From the NCBI RefSeq assembly GCF_013618625.1, contig NZ_JABRWO010000022.1, positions 1-47,936 on the forward strand: DNA of 47,936 bases, in the 5' to 3' direction. This DNA is from Bremerella alba (GTDB lineage Bacteria; Planctomycetota; Planctomycetia; Pirellulales; Pirellulaceae). The stretch's first letter is position 1, and every line of letters begins with the position of its first letter. A program made the position numbers and the translations under genes. The notes under the pieces were generated by a model, which did no database searches, was not told where the DNA came from, and saw only the letters and a list, made by a program, of their open reading frames with translations. This document shows positions 34,287 through 42,423 of this stretch, piece after piece.

Positions 34287-34911
34287 AAAGCAGCCGTGGC
34301 TTCTGAAACTTCAACAGACCCTCGGTGCGTCCGAGATGGTCTTTCCGGAACTGCGGCACTCAGCGCCTAACCTCTCGTATGGTCGCCATAAGGCACCCGC
34401 TTACCCCCGCGCTCGACACGCCGCGAACCTCATTCTGCTTTATCCCAGCGAGCAAGGGGACTGGACAATCCCCCTCATGATTCGCGCGGAAACGGAAGGT
34501 ATTCACGCCGGCGAGATCGCCCTGCCTGGGGGAAGGTGCGAGCCGGAAGAATCAGCCCAACAAACGGCCCTACGCGAATTCCACGAGGAGACCGGACATC
34601 AGGTTGCCGTAAAATCGGTGCTTGGCGAATTGCCCCCCACCAATGTTTGGGCAAGCAATCACCAGGTGCGAACCTTTGTCGCACTTGAGGACTCTTTGCC
34701 CGTATGGAGCCCCGATCCGTGTGAAGTTGCGGGGCTCATCTTCTTACCGCTCGCGCACTTGATGGATCCCAGGAAATTCGGCATGCACCAGGTTATCCGC
34801 CGCCGCGTCCAATTCTCTGCCTTGCACTTGAATGTCGATGGACATCGTGTGTGGGGGGCGACGCTGCGTATGTTGGTCGAATTGGGGGAAGCCCTCACTT
34901 CGGCCAAATAA
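34261..34911 (+). CDS. Nudix hydrolase, CoA pyrophosphatase type
   Basis: 216 aa from ATG 34261, which overlaps the membrane protein gene by 26 nt; an ATG at 34141 is also in frame but lies deep inside that gene. The Nudix box is GRCEPEESAQQTALREFHEETGHQV, complete with the REFHEE metal site. In front of it IHAGEIALPGG matches the UPF0035-like motif of CoA/NADH pyrophosphatases (NudL/CoaSe). It likely splits CoA or acyl-CoA into 3',5'-ADP and phosphopantetheine in the cytoplasm. Substrate preference not shown. Confidence 0.85.
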   Translation: MRLPTGKNRKQPWLLKLQQTLGASEMVFPELRHSAPNLSYGRHKAPAYPRARHAANLILLYPSEQGDWTIPLMIRAETEGIHAGEIALPGGRCEPEESAQQTALREFHEETGHQVAVKSVLGELPPTNVWASNHQVRTFVALEDSLPVWSPDPCEVAGLIFLPLAHLMDPRKFGMHQVIRRRVQFSALHLNVDGHRVWGATLRMLVELGEALTSAK

Positions 34912-35018
34912 GTGCTTGCTGAAATGCCTGTCTTTGGTTGGAATGGGTATTCCAGGTTCTTAGAATTCATCTCGCCCACTGGTTGGGGCCTCCCTATGTT
35001 CGCAGGCGGGTGGTCCTT

Positions 35019-35024
35019 TATACT
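35019..35024 (+). promoter_or_regulatory. possible -10 element of the argCJ transcript
   Basis: TATACT lies 46 nt before the argC start. No good -35 hexamer stands at 16-18 nt upstream, so this is a weak call based on the -10 alone. Confidence 0.25.
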
Positions 35025-35069
35025 AACCGGTCGGTTCTCTTTTTTGACACAAACAATGGACTGAATGCC

Positions 35070-36083
35070 ATGACGGTACGTGTGGGGATTCTCGGGGCCA
35101 CCGGTTACACGGCTCTGGAATTACTGAAAATCTTGGTTCGCCATCCCGAGGTGGAAATCACCGCGCTGACGACTCGCCAGGAAGATCGTCCGCACATAAG
35201 TGCCATTCACCCGCAGTTTCATAAAGTGCTCGATCTACGGCTGGAAAACTGGGGCCCGCAAGAGGTTGCCCAGCACTGCAACTGCGTCTTCGGTTGTTTG
35301 CCGCACGCCGCGTCCGCCTCGGTCATTCCTGAATTTTTGGAAGCCGGGCTGAAGGTGGTCGACTTGAGCGCGGACTATCGTCTCAACGATCCGGCAGTTT
35401 ACACGCAGTGGTACGGCGGCGATCATCCCGATGCCGAGCGCATGAAGACCACTGTTTACGGTTTGCCGGAACTCTTTCGCAAGGGGATCGCTGAAGCGCA
35501 ACTGGTTGCGAATCCTGGCTGTTATCCGACGGGCGTAACGCTTGCTTTGGCGCCACTGCTGAAGAATGGTTTCATCCGGGCCGACGGCATCATCGCCGAT
35601 TGCAAAAGCGGGGCAAGCGGAGCAGGGCGGACACCCAAGATGGCAACGCTTTACCCCGAGTGCAACGAAAGCTTCACGGCCTATGGTGTCGGTACGCATC
35701 GCCACATGCCAGAGATCGAACAAAACCTGACGGTCTACGCCGGCAAGCCAGCCAGCGTGATCTTTACACCCCACCTGGTTCCCATGGACCGCGGAATCTT
35801 GAGCACGTGTTACGCCTTGCCGGATAACGATGCATCGGAAAAGGAATTGCTTTCGCTGCTGGAAGAGACCTACGCCAACGAACCGTTTGTCCGCGTGCGT
35901 AGTGATTTGCCGGCAACCAAGCATGTCTCAGGAACAAACTTCTGCGATATCACGGTCCGCCGCGTGAAGGATCGCGTGCTGACGATTTCGGCCATCGACA
36001 ACCTGGTCAAAGGTGCGTCTGGTGCGGCCGTTCAGAATTTCAACTTGATGTATGGTTTCGCGGAAACGACCGCACTGCTTTGA
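35070..36083 (+). CDS. argC: N-acetyl-gamma-glutamyl-phosphate reductase
   Basis: 337 aa from ATG 35070 (the longer frame from 34938 has no conserved residues). It makes N-acetylglutamate semialdehyde from the acyl phosphate with NADPH, the third step of arginine synthesis. The NADP fold opens with [18 protein letters not shown]. The catalytic Cys is in [15 protein letters not shown], near residue 150, and the His of the C-terminal part is in [10 protein letters not shown]. It is followed 24 nt later by argJ, so the two form an arginine pair. ArgB and later genes are not in the window. Confidence 0.95.
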   Translation: MTVRVGILGATGYTALELLKILVRHPEVEITALTTRQEDRPHISAIHPQFHKVLDLRLENWGPQEVAQHCNCVFGCLPHAASASVIPEFLEAGLKVVDLSADYRLNDPAVYTQWYGGDHPDAERMKTTVYGLPELFRKGIAEAQLVANPGCYPTGVTLALAPLLKNGFIRADGIIADCKSGASGAGRTPKMATLYPECNESFTAYGVGTHRHMPEIEQNLTVYAGKPASVIFTPHLVPMDRGILSTCYALPDNDASEKELLSLLEETYANEPFVRVRSDLPATKHVSGTNFCDITVRRVKDRVLTISAIDNLVKGASGAAVQNFNLMYGFAETTALL

Positions 36084-36107
36084 TTGCAAGATGAAGGAAG
36101 ACTAAGG

Positions 36108-37301
36108 ATGACTTCGCCCATTCCCGCTGGATTTCGACTCGGTGGCTTTCACTGCGGACTCAAGCGAAATCCCAATAAAGAAGACCTGTCGCTCATTGTC
36201 TGTGATGAAGACACCGTCGCGGCTGGCGTATACACGACCAACCTTGTCGTAGCCGCCCCTGTCGTATGGGACAAAGCACGTACCCCTTCCGACAAAATCC
36301 GGGCAGTCATCACCAACTCAGGCAATGCCAATGCATGCACTGGCGAGCAAGGAGTTAAAGACAACGCTGAGATGGCTGGCTTGGTTGCCAAACAGTTCGG
36401 TGCCTCTGCCGATCAGGTTCTCACGATGTCGACCGGAATCATTGGGCATCACCTGCCGATGGAAAAAATTCGAGTCGGGCTCGATGAAGTGTTCCAGCGA
36501 CTAGGAACCGACGAAAGCCACTTCGACGCGGCCGCTCGGGGGATCATGACCACCGACAAAGGTAAGAAAGTGGCTTCACGCGATTGTGAAGTCAACGGAA
36601 AGCCTGTCAAATTGATCGGCATGTGCAAAGGGGCCGGGATGATCGCTCCGAACATGGCCACAATGTTGTCAGTGGTTCTTACCGATGCGCAGTTAAGTCC
36701 ACAGCAGGCCAAAGAAGTTCTGGCCGAGGTGACTAACAGTACGTTCAACTGCATTACCGTCGATGGCCACCGCAGCACGAACGACACGCTTTTACTGCTG
36801 GCCAGCGGCAAAGCCGAAACGGGCGAAATCTCTGGAGCGGCGCTCGAAAATTTCAAAGCTGAGCTTCAACAGCTATGTGAAGACTTGGCCAAGCAGATTC
36901 CTGCCGACGGTGAAGGTTCGACCCATTTGATCGAGATCAACATCGAAGGGTGCGCAAATCGAGACGACGCCTTTCGAATCGCCAAGACTGTTGCCGACAG
37001 TGCGCTGGTCAAGACTGCCATTACCGGTGGCGATCCGAACTGGGGACGTATCGTATCTGCCGCAGGTTATTCCGGCGTACAGTTCGACCCTCTGGGAATG
37101 GAACTTCGAGTCAACGGACATCTGCTCTACCAAAAAGGCACGCCGGTTAAGTTCGACGAGAAAACGGTCAGTCAAGCGATCAAGGACAAGTTCGAGACCG
37201 ATGTCACCCTTCGATTTACCGAAGGAGACACCAAGGTTCGCTACTGGTCCAGCGACCTCACTGTCGAATACGTGAAGTTCAATTCGGAATACCGGACCTA
37301 G
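36108..37301 (+). CDS. argJ: Bifunctional ornithine acetyltransferase/N-acetylglutamate synthase
   Basis: 397 aa from ATG 36108; a TTG at 36084 lies upstream. Recycles the acetyl group from N-acetylornithine to glutamate, and in many bacteria also starts the pathway. The precursor cleaves itself before a Thr, seen here in NMATMLSVVLTDA (about residues 184-196), which gives alpha and beta chains. The TNSGNANACTG segment forms the oxyanion hole, and GDPNWGRI is near the C-terminal active site. It follows argC in an arginine gene pair. Whether it is mono- or bifunctional cannot be read from sequence alone. Confidence 0.95.
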   Translation: MTSPIPAGFRLGGFHCGLKRNPNKEDLSLIVCDEDTVAAGVYTTNLVVAAPVVWDKARTPSDKIRAVITNSGNANACTGEQGVKDNAEMAGLVAKQFGASADQVLTMSTGIIGHHLPMEKIRVGLDEVFQRLGTDESHFDAAARGIMTTDKGKKVASRDCEVNGKPVKLIGMCKGAGMIAPNMATMLSVVLTDAQLSPQQAKEVLAEVTNSTFNCITVDGHRSTNDTLLLLASGKAETGEISGAALENFKAELQQLCEDLAKQIPADGEGSTHLIEINIEGCANRDDAFRIAKTVADSALVKTAITGGDPNWGRIVSAAGYSGVQFDPLGMELRVNGHLLYQKGTPVKFDEKTVSQAIKDKFETDVTLRFTEGDTKVRYWSSDLTVEYVKFNSEYRT

Positions 37302-37700
37302 GACGTTTGCTACGGCTATAGGCTTCTTGCTCACGGACAAGAAATGGATAAATGATTTGCCACTGGCATCTTGCCAGTGCGAATCTGGGTTGCGTTCACC
37401 TTATTGAATCCCAATCCTAAACACGGGCCGGCCAGCGGCACACGAATTACTTCTCTTTTTGTACGTGTTCAGTCGTGTGCTTCGTGGTTGAACACTTTTC
37501 TCTCGGTGTGCTCTGGGGCAATCTTCTTCTCGCTGCTAGCAGAAATACGTCTTTGCGCAAAATGCGGCGCTCGCTACACTCTCGCCACGGCAGGAATTAG
37601 AGCCGAACAAAGTTGCTGCATATCGCCCCACGCAGCTTTCAATTTCCATCATGCATCGCCACGTCTATGTACCGCTATGTCCCTGAGGTATTCATCTGCA
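37302..37700 (+). promoter_or_regulatory. 399-bp intergenic region before the GT2/TPR gene
   Basis: No credible gene; the open frame that runs through it lacks conserved sequence. It holds the perfect hairpin at 37361-37379 and a possible promoter (TTGCGC at 37553-37558 and TACACT at 37575-37580, 16-nt spacer). Everything else appears to be untranslated leader of the downstream gene. Confidence 0.4.
37361..37379. repeat. 19-nt perfect hairpin, possible dispersed palindromic repeat
   Basis: CACTGGCA and TGCCAGTG arms with a 3-nt loop, 60 nt after argJ. No T-run follows, so it does not look like an intrinsic terminator. Its compact symmetry resembles dispersed palindromic elements; copy number cannot be judged from this window. 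Confidence 0.4.
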
Positions 37701-39158
37701 ATGACCAAGGAATCTCGCAATCGTAAGCTGACTGCTGTCTTGGTAGTCAACGAAGAGACGGATCTAATCCGCGAGACGCTAAATAGTGTGCGTCAGATTG
37801 TGGATGAGATCGTGCTGTTGAATACTGGTAACACGAACGCAATCTCGTCCCTTGCCAGTGAGTTTCAGGCCCGCGTTGTGGCCCATGCCTGGCAGGATTC
37901 GTTCGGCGAGGCACGCAATGCCGCGCTAGCGCATGTGACTGGCGAATGGATCCTGTGGCTCGATCCAGGCGAAACGATCGCTGCGGAAGATGCGGCTAGT
38001 CTTCGCCAGTTCGTCAACAGCCAAGTCGACATTATGACGGCCTACGTGCTGCTGGTCCGCGCGCCGCAAGCTCCCGGAGCCATCGGCAGCGAACAGATCG
38101 GCCAGGTTCGTCTGCACCCCAATCATCCTGGCATTCGTTATGAAGGGCGTGTGCGAGAAAACGTGATTCAATCGCTCGCCGAATGTGGCATGTCGATCGA
38201 AGCCGTTCCATTTCTCGTGCAGCGCAATGGGATCGAGAGCGATTCCAACTGGAAGATCAAACGTGCCAGTCGCGACGCCAAACTGGTCGAACGCGAAATC
38301 AAAGAAACGGGCCCCAGTGCCCGCCTGATGATTTGCATGGGCGAAGCCGTGCAGACACTAAACGATCAGGCCAACGCGCTGATGTTCTACGAACAGGCTT
38401 GCCGTTTGTCGGAGCATGGATCGGCCGAGATGCTCGAGGCTTTCTACGGCATTCTCACGGCGCTTGATAGTCGACCTGATGGCCTTGATACACAAATTCA
38501 AACCTGCATGACGGCATTAGAGATCTTTCCACTCGATGCCCAACTGCTCTGTGCGATTGGTGGCTACCTGCAATCGAAAGGACACCTCGATTTGGCGAGA
38601 CGTTCTTTTGAAACCGCCTACAAGCATGGCCAAATCAATCTGGAAACCTGGCATATCGACGACATCGACGAGATCGCCGCGTCATGCCTGGCGATTACGA
38701 CACACGCTGTTGGTCGGGAAGAAGAAGCAGAGCGGATCCTGATGGAAGCTCTTGTGGATTGTCCCCGATCGGTTCGACTACGTCGCCAGGTGATCGAGAC
38801 CCACGTCAAGCACGGCCGACGCCAGGAAGCGATCGTCGAACTCGATAAGTTGCCGTCCGACTATCCCAAAATTGAATCGCTGCGAAGTGCTGTTCGGGGA
38901 GCGTCGTTGGCATCGAAAGAAAATTGGGTTGCCGCTCGTCCTTATCTCGAAGCCGCCTATCGACAGGGATCTCGTGAGCCATTGTGCCTGCGATGGTATG
39001 CAACAACGTTGGCCGCACTTGGCGAGCTAGAAATGTCGCGGGAGGTCTTAACAACCTGGAAGGAACGCGACTCTCACAATTCAGAACCTGACGAGTTGCT
39101 GAGAACTCTACTGGGTGGACCGACCGTCCGTTTGTCGACATCCAGCAAAGCTGGCTAG
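37701..39158 (+). CDS. GT2-like glycosyltransferase domain fused to TPR repeats
   Basis: 485 aa from ATG 37701; an alternative ATG at 37677 adds eight residues. Residues about 8-230 resemble GT2 family transferases of the TPR-fused type (LTAVLVVNEETDLIRETLNSV, VDEIVLLNTGNTN, FGEARNAALAHVTGEWILWLDPGE). In these enzymes the last block normally holds D-x-D(E), here D-P-G-E, so the metal motif is changed. Residues about 290-480 contain several TPR-like helix pairs. Acceptor unknown; activity is uncertain. It ends at a strong terminator. Confidence 0.78.
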   Translation: MTKESRNRKLTAVLVVNEETDLIRETLNSVRQIVDEIVLLNTGNTNAISSLASEFQARVVAHAWQDSFGEARNAALAHVTGEWILWLDPGETIAAEDAASLRQFVNSQVDIMTAYVLLVRAPQAPGAIGSEQIGQVRLHPNHPGIRYEGRVRENVIQSLAECGMSIEAVPFLVQRNGIESDSNWKIKRASRDAKLVEREIKETGPSARLMICMGEAVQTLNDQANALMFYEQACRLSEHGSAEMLEAFYGILTALDSRPDGLDTQIQTCMTALEIFPLDAQLLCAIGGYLQSKGHLDLARRSFETAYKHGQINLETWHIDDIDEIAASCLAITTHAVGREEEAERILMEALVDCPRSVRLRRQVIETHVKHGRRQEAIVELDKLPSDYPKIESLRSAVRGASLASKENWVAARPYLEAAYRQGSREPLCLRWYATTLAALGELEMSREVLTTWKERDSHNSEPDELLRTLLGGPTVRLSTSSKAG

Positions 39159-39185
39159 TACACGTCTATTCAGCGATTAGTACAT

Positions 39186-39217
39186 AAAAAAGCCTCGCAG
39201 ACTATGCGAGGCTTTTT
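39186..39217. terminator. Strong bidirectional Rho-independent terminator
   Basis: Perfect 13-bp inverted repeat (39187-39199 and 39205-39217), 5-nt loop, an 8-bp GC-rich core (GCCTCGCA) flanked by five A on one side and five T on the other. It lies 28 nt after the GT2/TPR gene and 29 nt after the dehydrogenase gene (read from the - strand), so it serves both and ends the microcompartment operon. Confidence 0.95.
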
Positions 39218-39245
39218 GTTTATTTTCGGTTGTGGCCCCGAAGAC

Positions 39246-40187
39246 CTATGAACGACCGACACGGTTGAGCACGGTCGAAAGCGTTTCCCGTAGAACCGTT
39301 CCGCTACGCCGTAGGGCCTGGATTTCTTTGGGCCAGAGGTCGAGTTGGAAGGTCGATTCCACGCCGTTCTTACCGACGACGGTGGGCACGCTCAACGCCA
39401 CGTCGCGAATGTCATAGCAACCGTTTTGAATGCTGGAGATCGGCAAGATCTGATGGCTATCCAATGCGATCGCATCGATGACGTCGCGAATGGCAATGCC
39501 AACTGCGAAGCCAGCGCCACCCTTCTTCTTGATCACTTCTGCCCCAGAGCCCTTGGTGCGAGTGAACAGTTCGTTCGCGGCGTTGGGATTCCAGCCAGGG
39601 AACTTCTCAAGTGGCAGACCATTGACCGAAGCAGACGACCAGATCGGTACCATGCTGTCGCCATGTTCCCCGAGGATCAACGCTTTGACCTGCGTAGGTG
39701 GCAGCTTGCAGAACTCAGCGATCAGGGCCCGAAAGCGGATCGTGTCGAGTTGCGTGCCCAGGCCAATCACTCGGTTGGTTGGTAGGTCGAGCCGGGTGGA
39801 AGCGAGGTAGGTCAGAATGTCGACTGGGTTGGAAACGACAAAGACAGTCGCATCCTTCTTATAGCCGACTTTTTTGATCGAATCGAGGATCGTCAAGAAC
39901 AAGTCGACATTGCGATTGATCAGGTCCAGGCGGCTCTCATCTGGCTTGCGGCGTAGGCCGGCCGTGATGCAGATGACGTCTGAATCGGGAATGTGTTCGT
40001 AACTGCCGCTGGAAATGATCTGGTCTGCGGTGCTAGGTCCGCCGTGAAGCAGGTCGAGTGCCTGACCGCCGGCCAAGTCGGCATTGACGTCGAGCAAGGC
40101 GATCTCGCGGACAATGCCGCTGCACTGCAGGGCAAATCCAGCACATGAGCCTACCAGGCCACCGCCACCAATGATGCTAACTTTCAT
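39246..40187 (-). CDS. Microcompartment-associated lactate/malate dehydrogenase family protein
   Basis: 313 aa from ATG 40187 (40208 adds seven residues). The NAD fold opens with MKVSIIGGGGLVGSCAG and the acidic LLDVN. Catalytic His is in GEHGDSMVPIW and Asp/Arg in GTQLDTIRFR. The substrate loop reads AGLRRKPDESR, with Arg where lactate dehydrogenases usually have Gln, so the specificity is unclear. Last gene of the BMC operon. In PV microcompartments it may reoxidise NADH, for example by reducing lactaldehyde, or oxidise lactate; this is a model, not visible here. No encapsulation helix is seen. A terminator follows. Confidence 0.85.
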   Translation of the reverse strand: MKVSIIGGGGLVGSCAGFALQCSGIVREIALLDVNADLAGGQALDLLHGGPSTADQIISSGSYEHIPDSDVICITAGLRRKPDESRLDLINRNVDLFLTILDSIKKVGYKKDATVFVVSNPVDILTYLASTRLDLPTNRVIGLGTQLDTIRFRALIAEFCKLPPTQVKALILGEHGDSMVPIWSSASVNGLPLEKFPGWNPNAANELFTRTKGSGAEVIKKKGGAGFAVGIAIRDVIDAIALDSHQILPISSIQNGCYDIRDVALSVPTVVGKNGVESTFQLDLWPKEIQALRRSGTVLRETLSTVLNRVGRS

Positions 40188-40217
40188 GGTTACTCTCTTC
40201 TCGAACAATGGGGTGGA

Positions 40218-41090
40218 TTAACGTTGCTTCGACAGCTCGGCCACCACACGTTGGGTGATCATCTGAATCAGGGCTTCTTGATCTGACGAGCCAGACGAGG
40301 CTGCAGCAGCAGGCTTATTCGCGTTGGGGCCCATCGGTTCCGGGGCACCAAACGCACGTCGCTGGACGTGGGAGTCTTCCCAACTGTCGCGGAAAATATC
40401 ATTCGCGCAGATGTCGCAATCTTTGTACTGTTCGGTGTTGCGAGGATCTTTCCAGCCCCACTTGTCCTTCAGGTCGAGAAGTTCACGCGACTTCTTCTCG
40501 TTCAGGAATTCAACATGACCAAGTTGCTTGGCCAGGATCAGCATGCGGCAGTAGGCGTCTAGAATTTCTGTCCACCAGTAAGCACGCTCGACGTTCTCAC
40601 CGAAGCTGACGGTACCGTGATTGGCCAGCAGGATAACGTTGGTACGATCGACGAAAGGAATGATCGTATCAGCGAACGATTGACCGCCAGGCGTTTCGTA
40701 CTGGGTGATCGGCACGTCCCCCAGGAAGACTTCGACTTCCGGCAACACGCACTGTGGAATGGGTTCGCGGGCAATTGCAAACGCGGTCGCGTGTGGCGGG
40801 TGGCAATGCACGACGCTCTTGATGTCTTTTCGCTGCTTATAGATTTCAAGATGCAGCAAGGCTTCACTCGATCGCGGCTTGCTACCGGCGATCTGCTTGC
40901 CGGTCATGTCGATCGTCGAGATATCTTCTGGCTTCAGAAAACCTTTGCAGTGCATCGTCGGCGTGCAAAGGACTTCGTTGTCGCTGACGCGAACAGTGAT
41001 GTTGCCATCGTTAGCGGCGGCGAAGCCTTTGTTATAGATCCGCCGACCGATATCGCACATGTCTTGTTTGATCTTGTGAACGTTCGTCAT
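40218..41090 (-). CDS. Class II aldolase (fuculose/rhamnulose-1-phosphate type) with C-terminal encapsulation helix
   Basis: 290 aa from ATG 41090; frame opens further upstream but without conserved sequence. It splits fuculose-1-P or rhamnulose-1-P into dihydroxyacetone phosphate and lactaldehyde. Zinc and catalytic residues appear in SSEALLHLEIYKQR, VVHCHPPHAT and LLANHGTVSFG. After the catalytic domain (about 1-215) and a linker rich in Pro/Asn/Ala/Ser come the last 22 residues, an amphipathic helix (EALIQMITQRVVAELSKQ) of the type that targets enzymes into microcompartments. Known PV loci carry this gene. It is the entry enzyme for the compartment. Confidence 0.92.
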   Translation of the reverse strand: MTNVHKIKQDMCDIGRRIYNKGFAAANDGNITVRVSDNEVLCTPTMHCKGFLKPEDISTIDMTGKQIAGSKPRSSEALLHLEIYKQRKDIKSVVHCHPPHATAFAIAREPIPQCVLPEVEVFLGDVPITQYETPGGQSFADTIIPFVDRTNVILLANHGTVSFGENVERAYWWTEILDAYCRMLILAKQLGHVEFLNEKKSRELLDLKDKWGWKDPRNTEQYKDCDICANDIFRDSWEDSHVQRRAFGAPEPMGPNANKPAAAASSGSSDQEALIQMITQRVVAELSKQR

Positions 41091-41190
41091 GCCGATTCGT
41101 ATCTCGCAATCAAGGGGTACGTTTGGTGATTTCGTTAATGTATTCTGCGATCTTGTCCGCTCTCCATTGGGAAGGAAGAGGGGACAGGAT

Positions 41191-41487
41191 TTATTGGTTC
41201 GGTCGATAACGAATATCAACCGTATCTAAAATGGCTGCGTTGTACGCATCCACTGGCTTCATGTCGGGGTAAAACGGTTGGGCCGCTTCGCCCCCTTCAC
41301 TTAGCGCGATGTAATTGTCTTGGCCGGCACCCAATTCGTCGTAAACGACAAGCAGGTCATCCAGCGGCGTTGCCTCGTTCTCGATATCGCTGAGCATCAT
41401 GGGTACGGCCAGCTTTAGCACCGCACCCTGAAATTCAGGGACCGAGCGGCTGAGCGTGACTTTTCCGATGATTTTGGCGATACGCAT
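41191..41487 (-). CDS. BMC-P pentameric shell protein (EutN/CcmL family), third copy
   Basis: 98 aa from ATG 41487, as the longer frame overlaps the gene before. MRIAKIIGKVTLSRSVPEFQGAVLKLAVPM is the start of a EutN/CcmL fold, and DELGAGQDNYIALSEGGEA is the conserved loop that lines the pentamer vertex. Pentamers close the twelve vertices of the shell. It starts 10 nt after the unknown RpiB-like gene and is followed by a 100-nt leader and the aldolase. Slightly longer than the copy at 42157-42417, with a C-terminal extension of about ten residues. Confidence 0.93.
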   Translation of the reverse strand: MRIAKIIGKVTLSRSVPEFQGAVLKLAVPMMLSDIENEATPLDDLLVVYDELGAGQDNYIALSEGGEAAQPFYPDMKPVDAYNAAILDTVDIRYRPNQ

Positions 41488-41497
41488 GGTGTTCTCG

Positions 41498-42154
41498 TTA
41501 CTTGATCCAATTCGGCCCAGCGGTTCCGCGAAGGTTCCACAAGGTTGCCAGGAGTCGCGGGACATCCGAGTCCTGCCATTGACCGGGATTGCAAACCACC
41601 AGGTTCGCTCCCAGGCTCTTTACGGCTGCTTGCCAGTTGTGGCTTCCGCAGGCAACCATCGCTCGGACGCCGTTGGTGCGATTGGCAGCCGCCACAGCGA
41701 GTTCCGGTTGTTCCGACAGAAGCACTACCATCTGGTCGCTCTTGGCCGTGGCGATCGCTCGCTCAACGGCCTGACTCAGGTTGCCAACTTGGTCGGTACG
41801 TGCGGTCGACTGCCAGGCACCGGAAATGGACAGCTTGGCGGCGTTGACCACGGCCGGAGTCTGTTGCTTTTGTCCACAATCGGTTTGGTCGATTCGGCGA
41901 AGCTCGACTCCGCGTTGTTTCAGTTCATCTTTCACTGCCGGAGTGACAACCGCTTTGGTGGGCACGCACAGCACAGTGATCGATTCGTTCAGTGTGTTCT
42001 TCAGCGTTTCGACGGTGACCAATTTCACGTCGAGACGAAGTTCGCCGACCGATTCCGTCGCCGCTTGAGGCGATGACGCACCGTCCCGCATGAGTCGCTC
42101 AACGACCATCCGGACGATTCGTTCGATATCTTGGCTACTAAAGTTGGACTGCAC
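41498..42154 (-). CDS. Encapsulation-tagged protein with RpiB/LacAB-like C-terminal half, unknown function
   Basis: 218 aa. Residues 7-24 (SQDIERIVRMVVERLMRD) form an amphipathic helix nearly identical in pattern to the encapsulation peptides of the dehydrogenase and PduL in this operon. A middle domain (about 38-90) includes VVTPAVKDELKQRGVEL. Residues about 125-215 can be aligned by eye with the C-terminal part of ribose-5-phosphate isomerase B (LAVAAANRTNGVRAMV matching its 'SIAANK-GIRAVV' strand). The isomerase's catalytic 'CGTG' segment reads LSEQ. Hence a degenerate relative, likely inside the compartment. Gaps to both BMC-P neighbours are only 2 and 10 nt, so it is a core member of the operon. 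Confidence 0.75.
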   Translation of the reverse strand: MQSNFSSQDIERIVRMVVERLMRDGASSPQAATESVGELRLDVKLVTVETLKNTLNESITVLCVPTKAVVTPAVKDELKQRGVELRRIDQTDCGQKQQTPAVVNAAKLSISGAWQSTARTDQVGNLSQAVERAIATAKSDQMVVLLSEQPELAVAAANRTNGVRAMVACGSHNWQAAVKSLGANLVVCNPGQWQDSDVPRLLATLWNLRGTAGPNWIK

Positions 42155-42156
42155 GT

Positions 42157-42417
42157 TTACTCGTCAACTATTCCGACTACCGTCCAACGGACTGGTGTTC
42201 GGGGGTAATTCAAAAGTTCGGAAGTCGATTTTCCATCGCTGGTGATCATCACCATCTCGCCGGGACCTGCGTTGACGGCATCCACCGCAATTAGCGGATG
42301 GCCATCTGGGGTCGTACCGTCGACTTGCATCGGCTGCACTACCAAAAGTTTCCAGCCCCGCATCGACACGTGTCGTACTGTGCTGGTGGCCGTACCGACC
42401 ACGCGTGCCGTTTGCAT
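42157..42417 (-). CDS. BMC-P pentameric shell protein (EutN/CcmL family), second copy
   Basis: 86 aa, the minimal EutN/CcmL length. QTARVVGTATSTVRHVSMRGWKLLVVQPM opens the fold, DAVNAGPGEMVMITSDG is the conserved vertex loop, and VVGIVDE closes it. Forms pentamers at shell vertices. It lies 6 nt after the aldehyde dehydrogenase gene and 2 nt before the RpiB-like gene, indicating one transcript. Confidence 0.95.
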   Translation of the reverse strand: MQTARVVGTATSTVRHVSMRGWKLLVVQPMQVDGTTPDGHPLIAVDAVNAGPGEMVMITSDGKSTSELLNYPRTPVRWTVVGIVDE

Positions 42418-42423
42418 AAAGGA

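Noticed and set aside
35235-35924. 229-aa open frame on - opposite argC
   Set aside because: Shadow of argC, no recognisable protein features.
37371-37700. N-terminal extension of the GT2/TPR gene
   Set aside because: The extra 110 residues have no conserved block, and the domain begins directly after ATG 37701.
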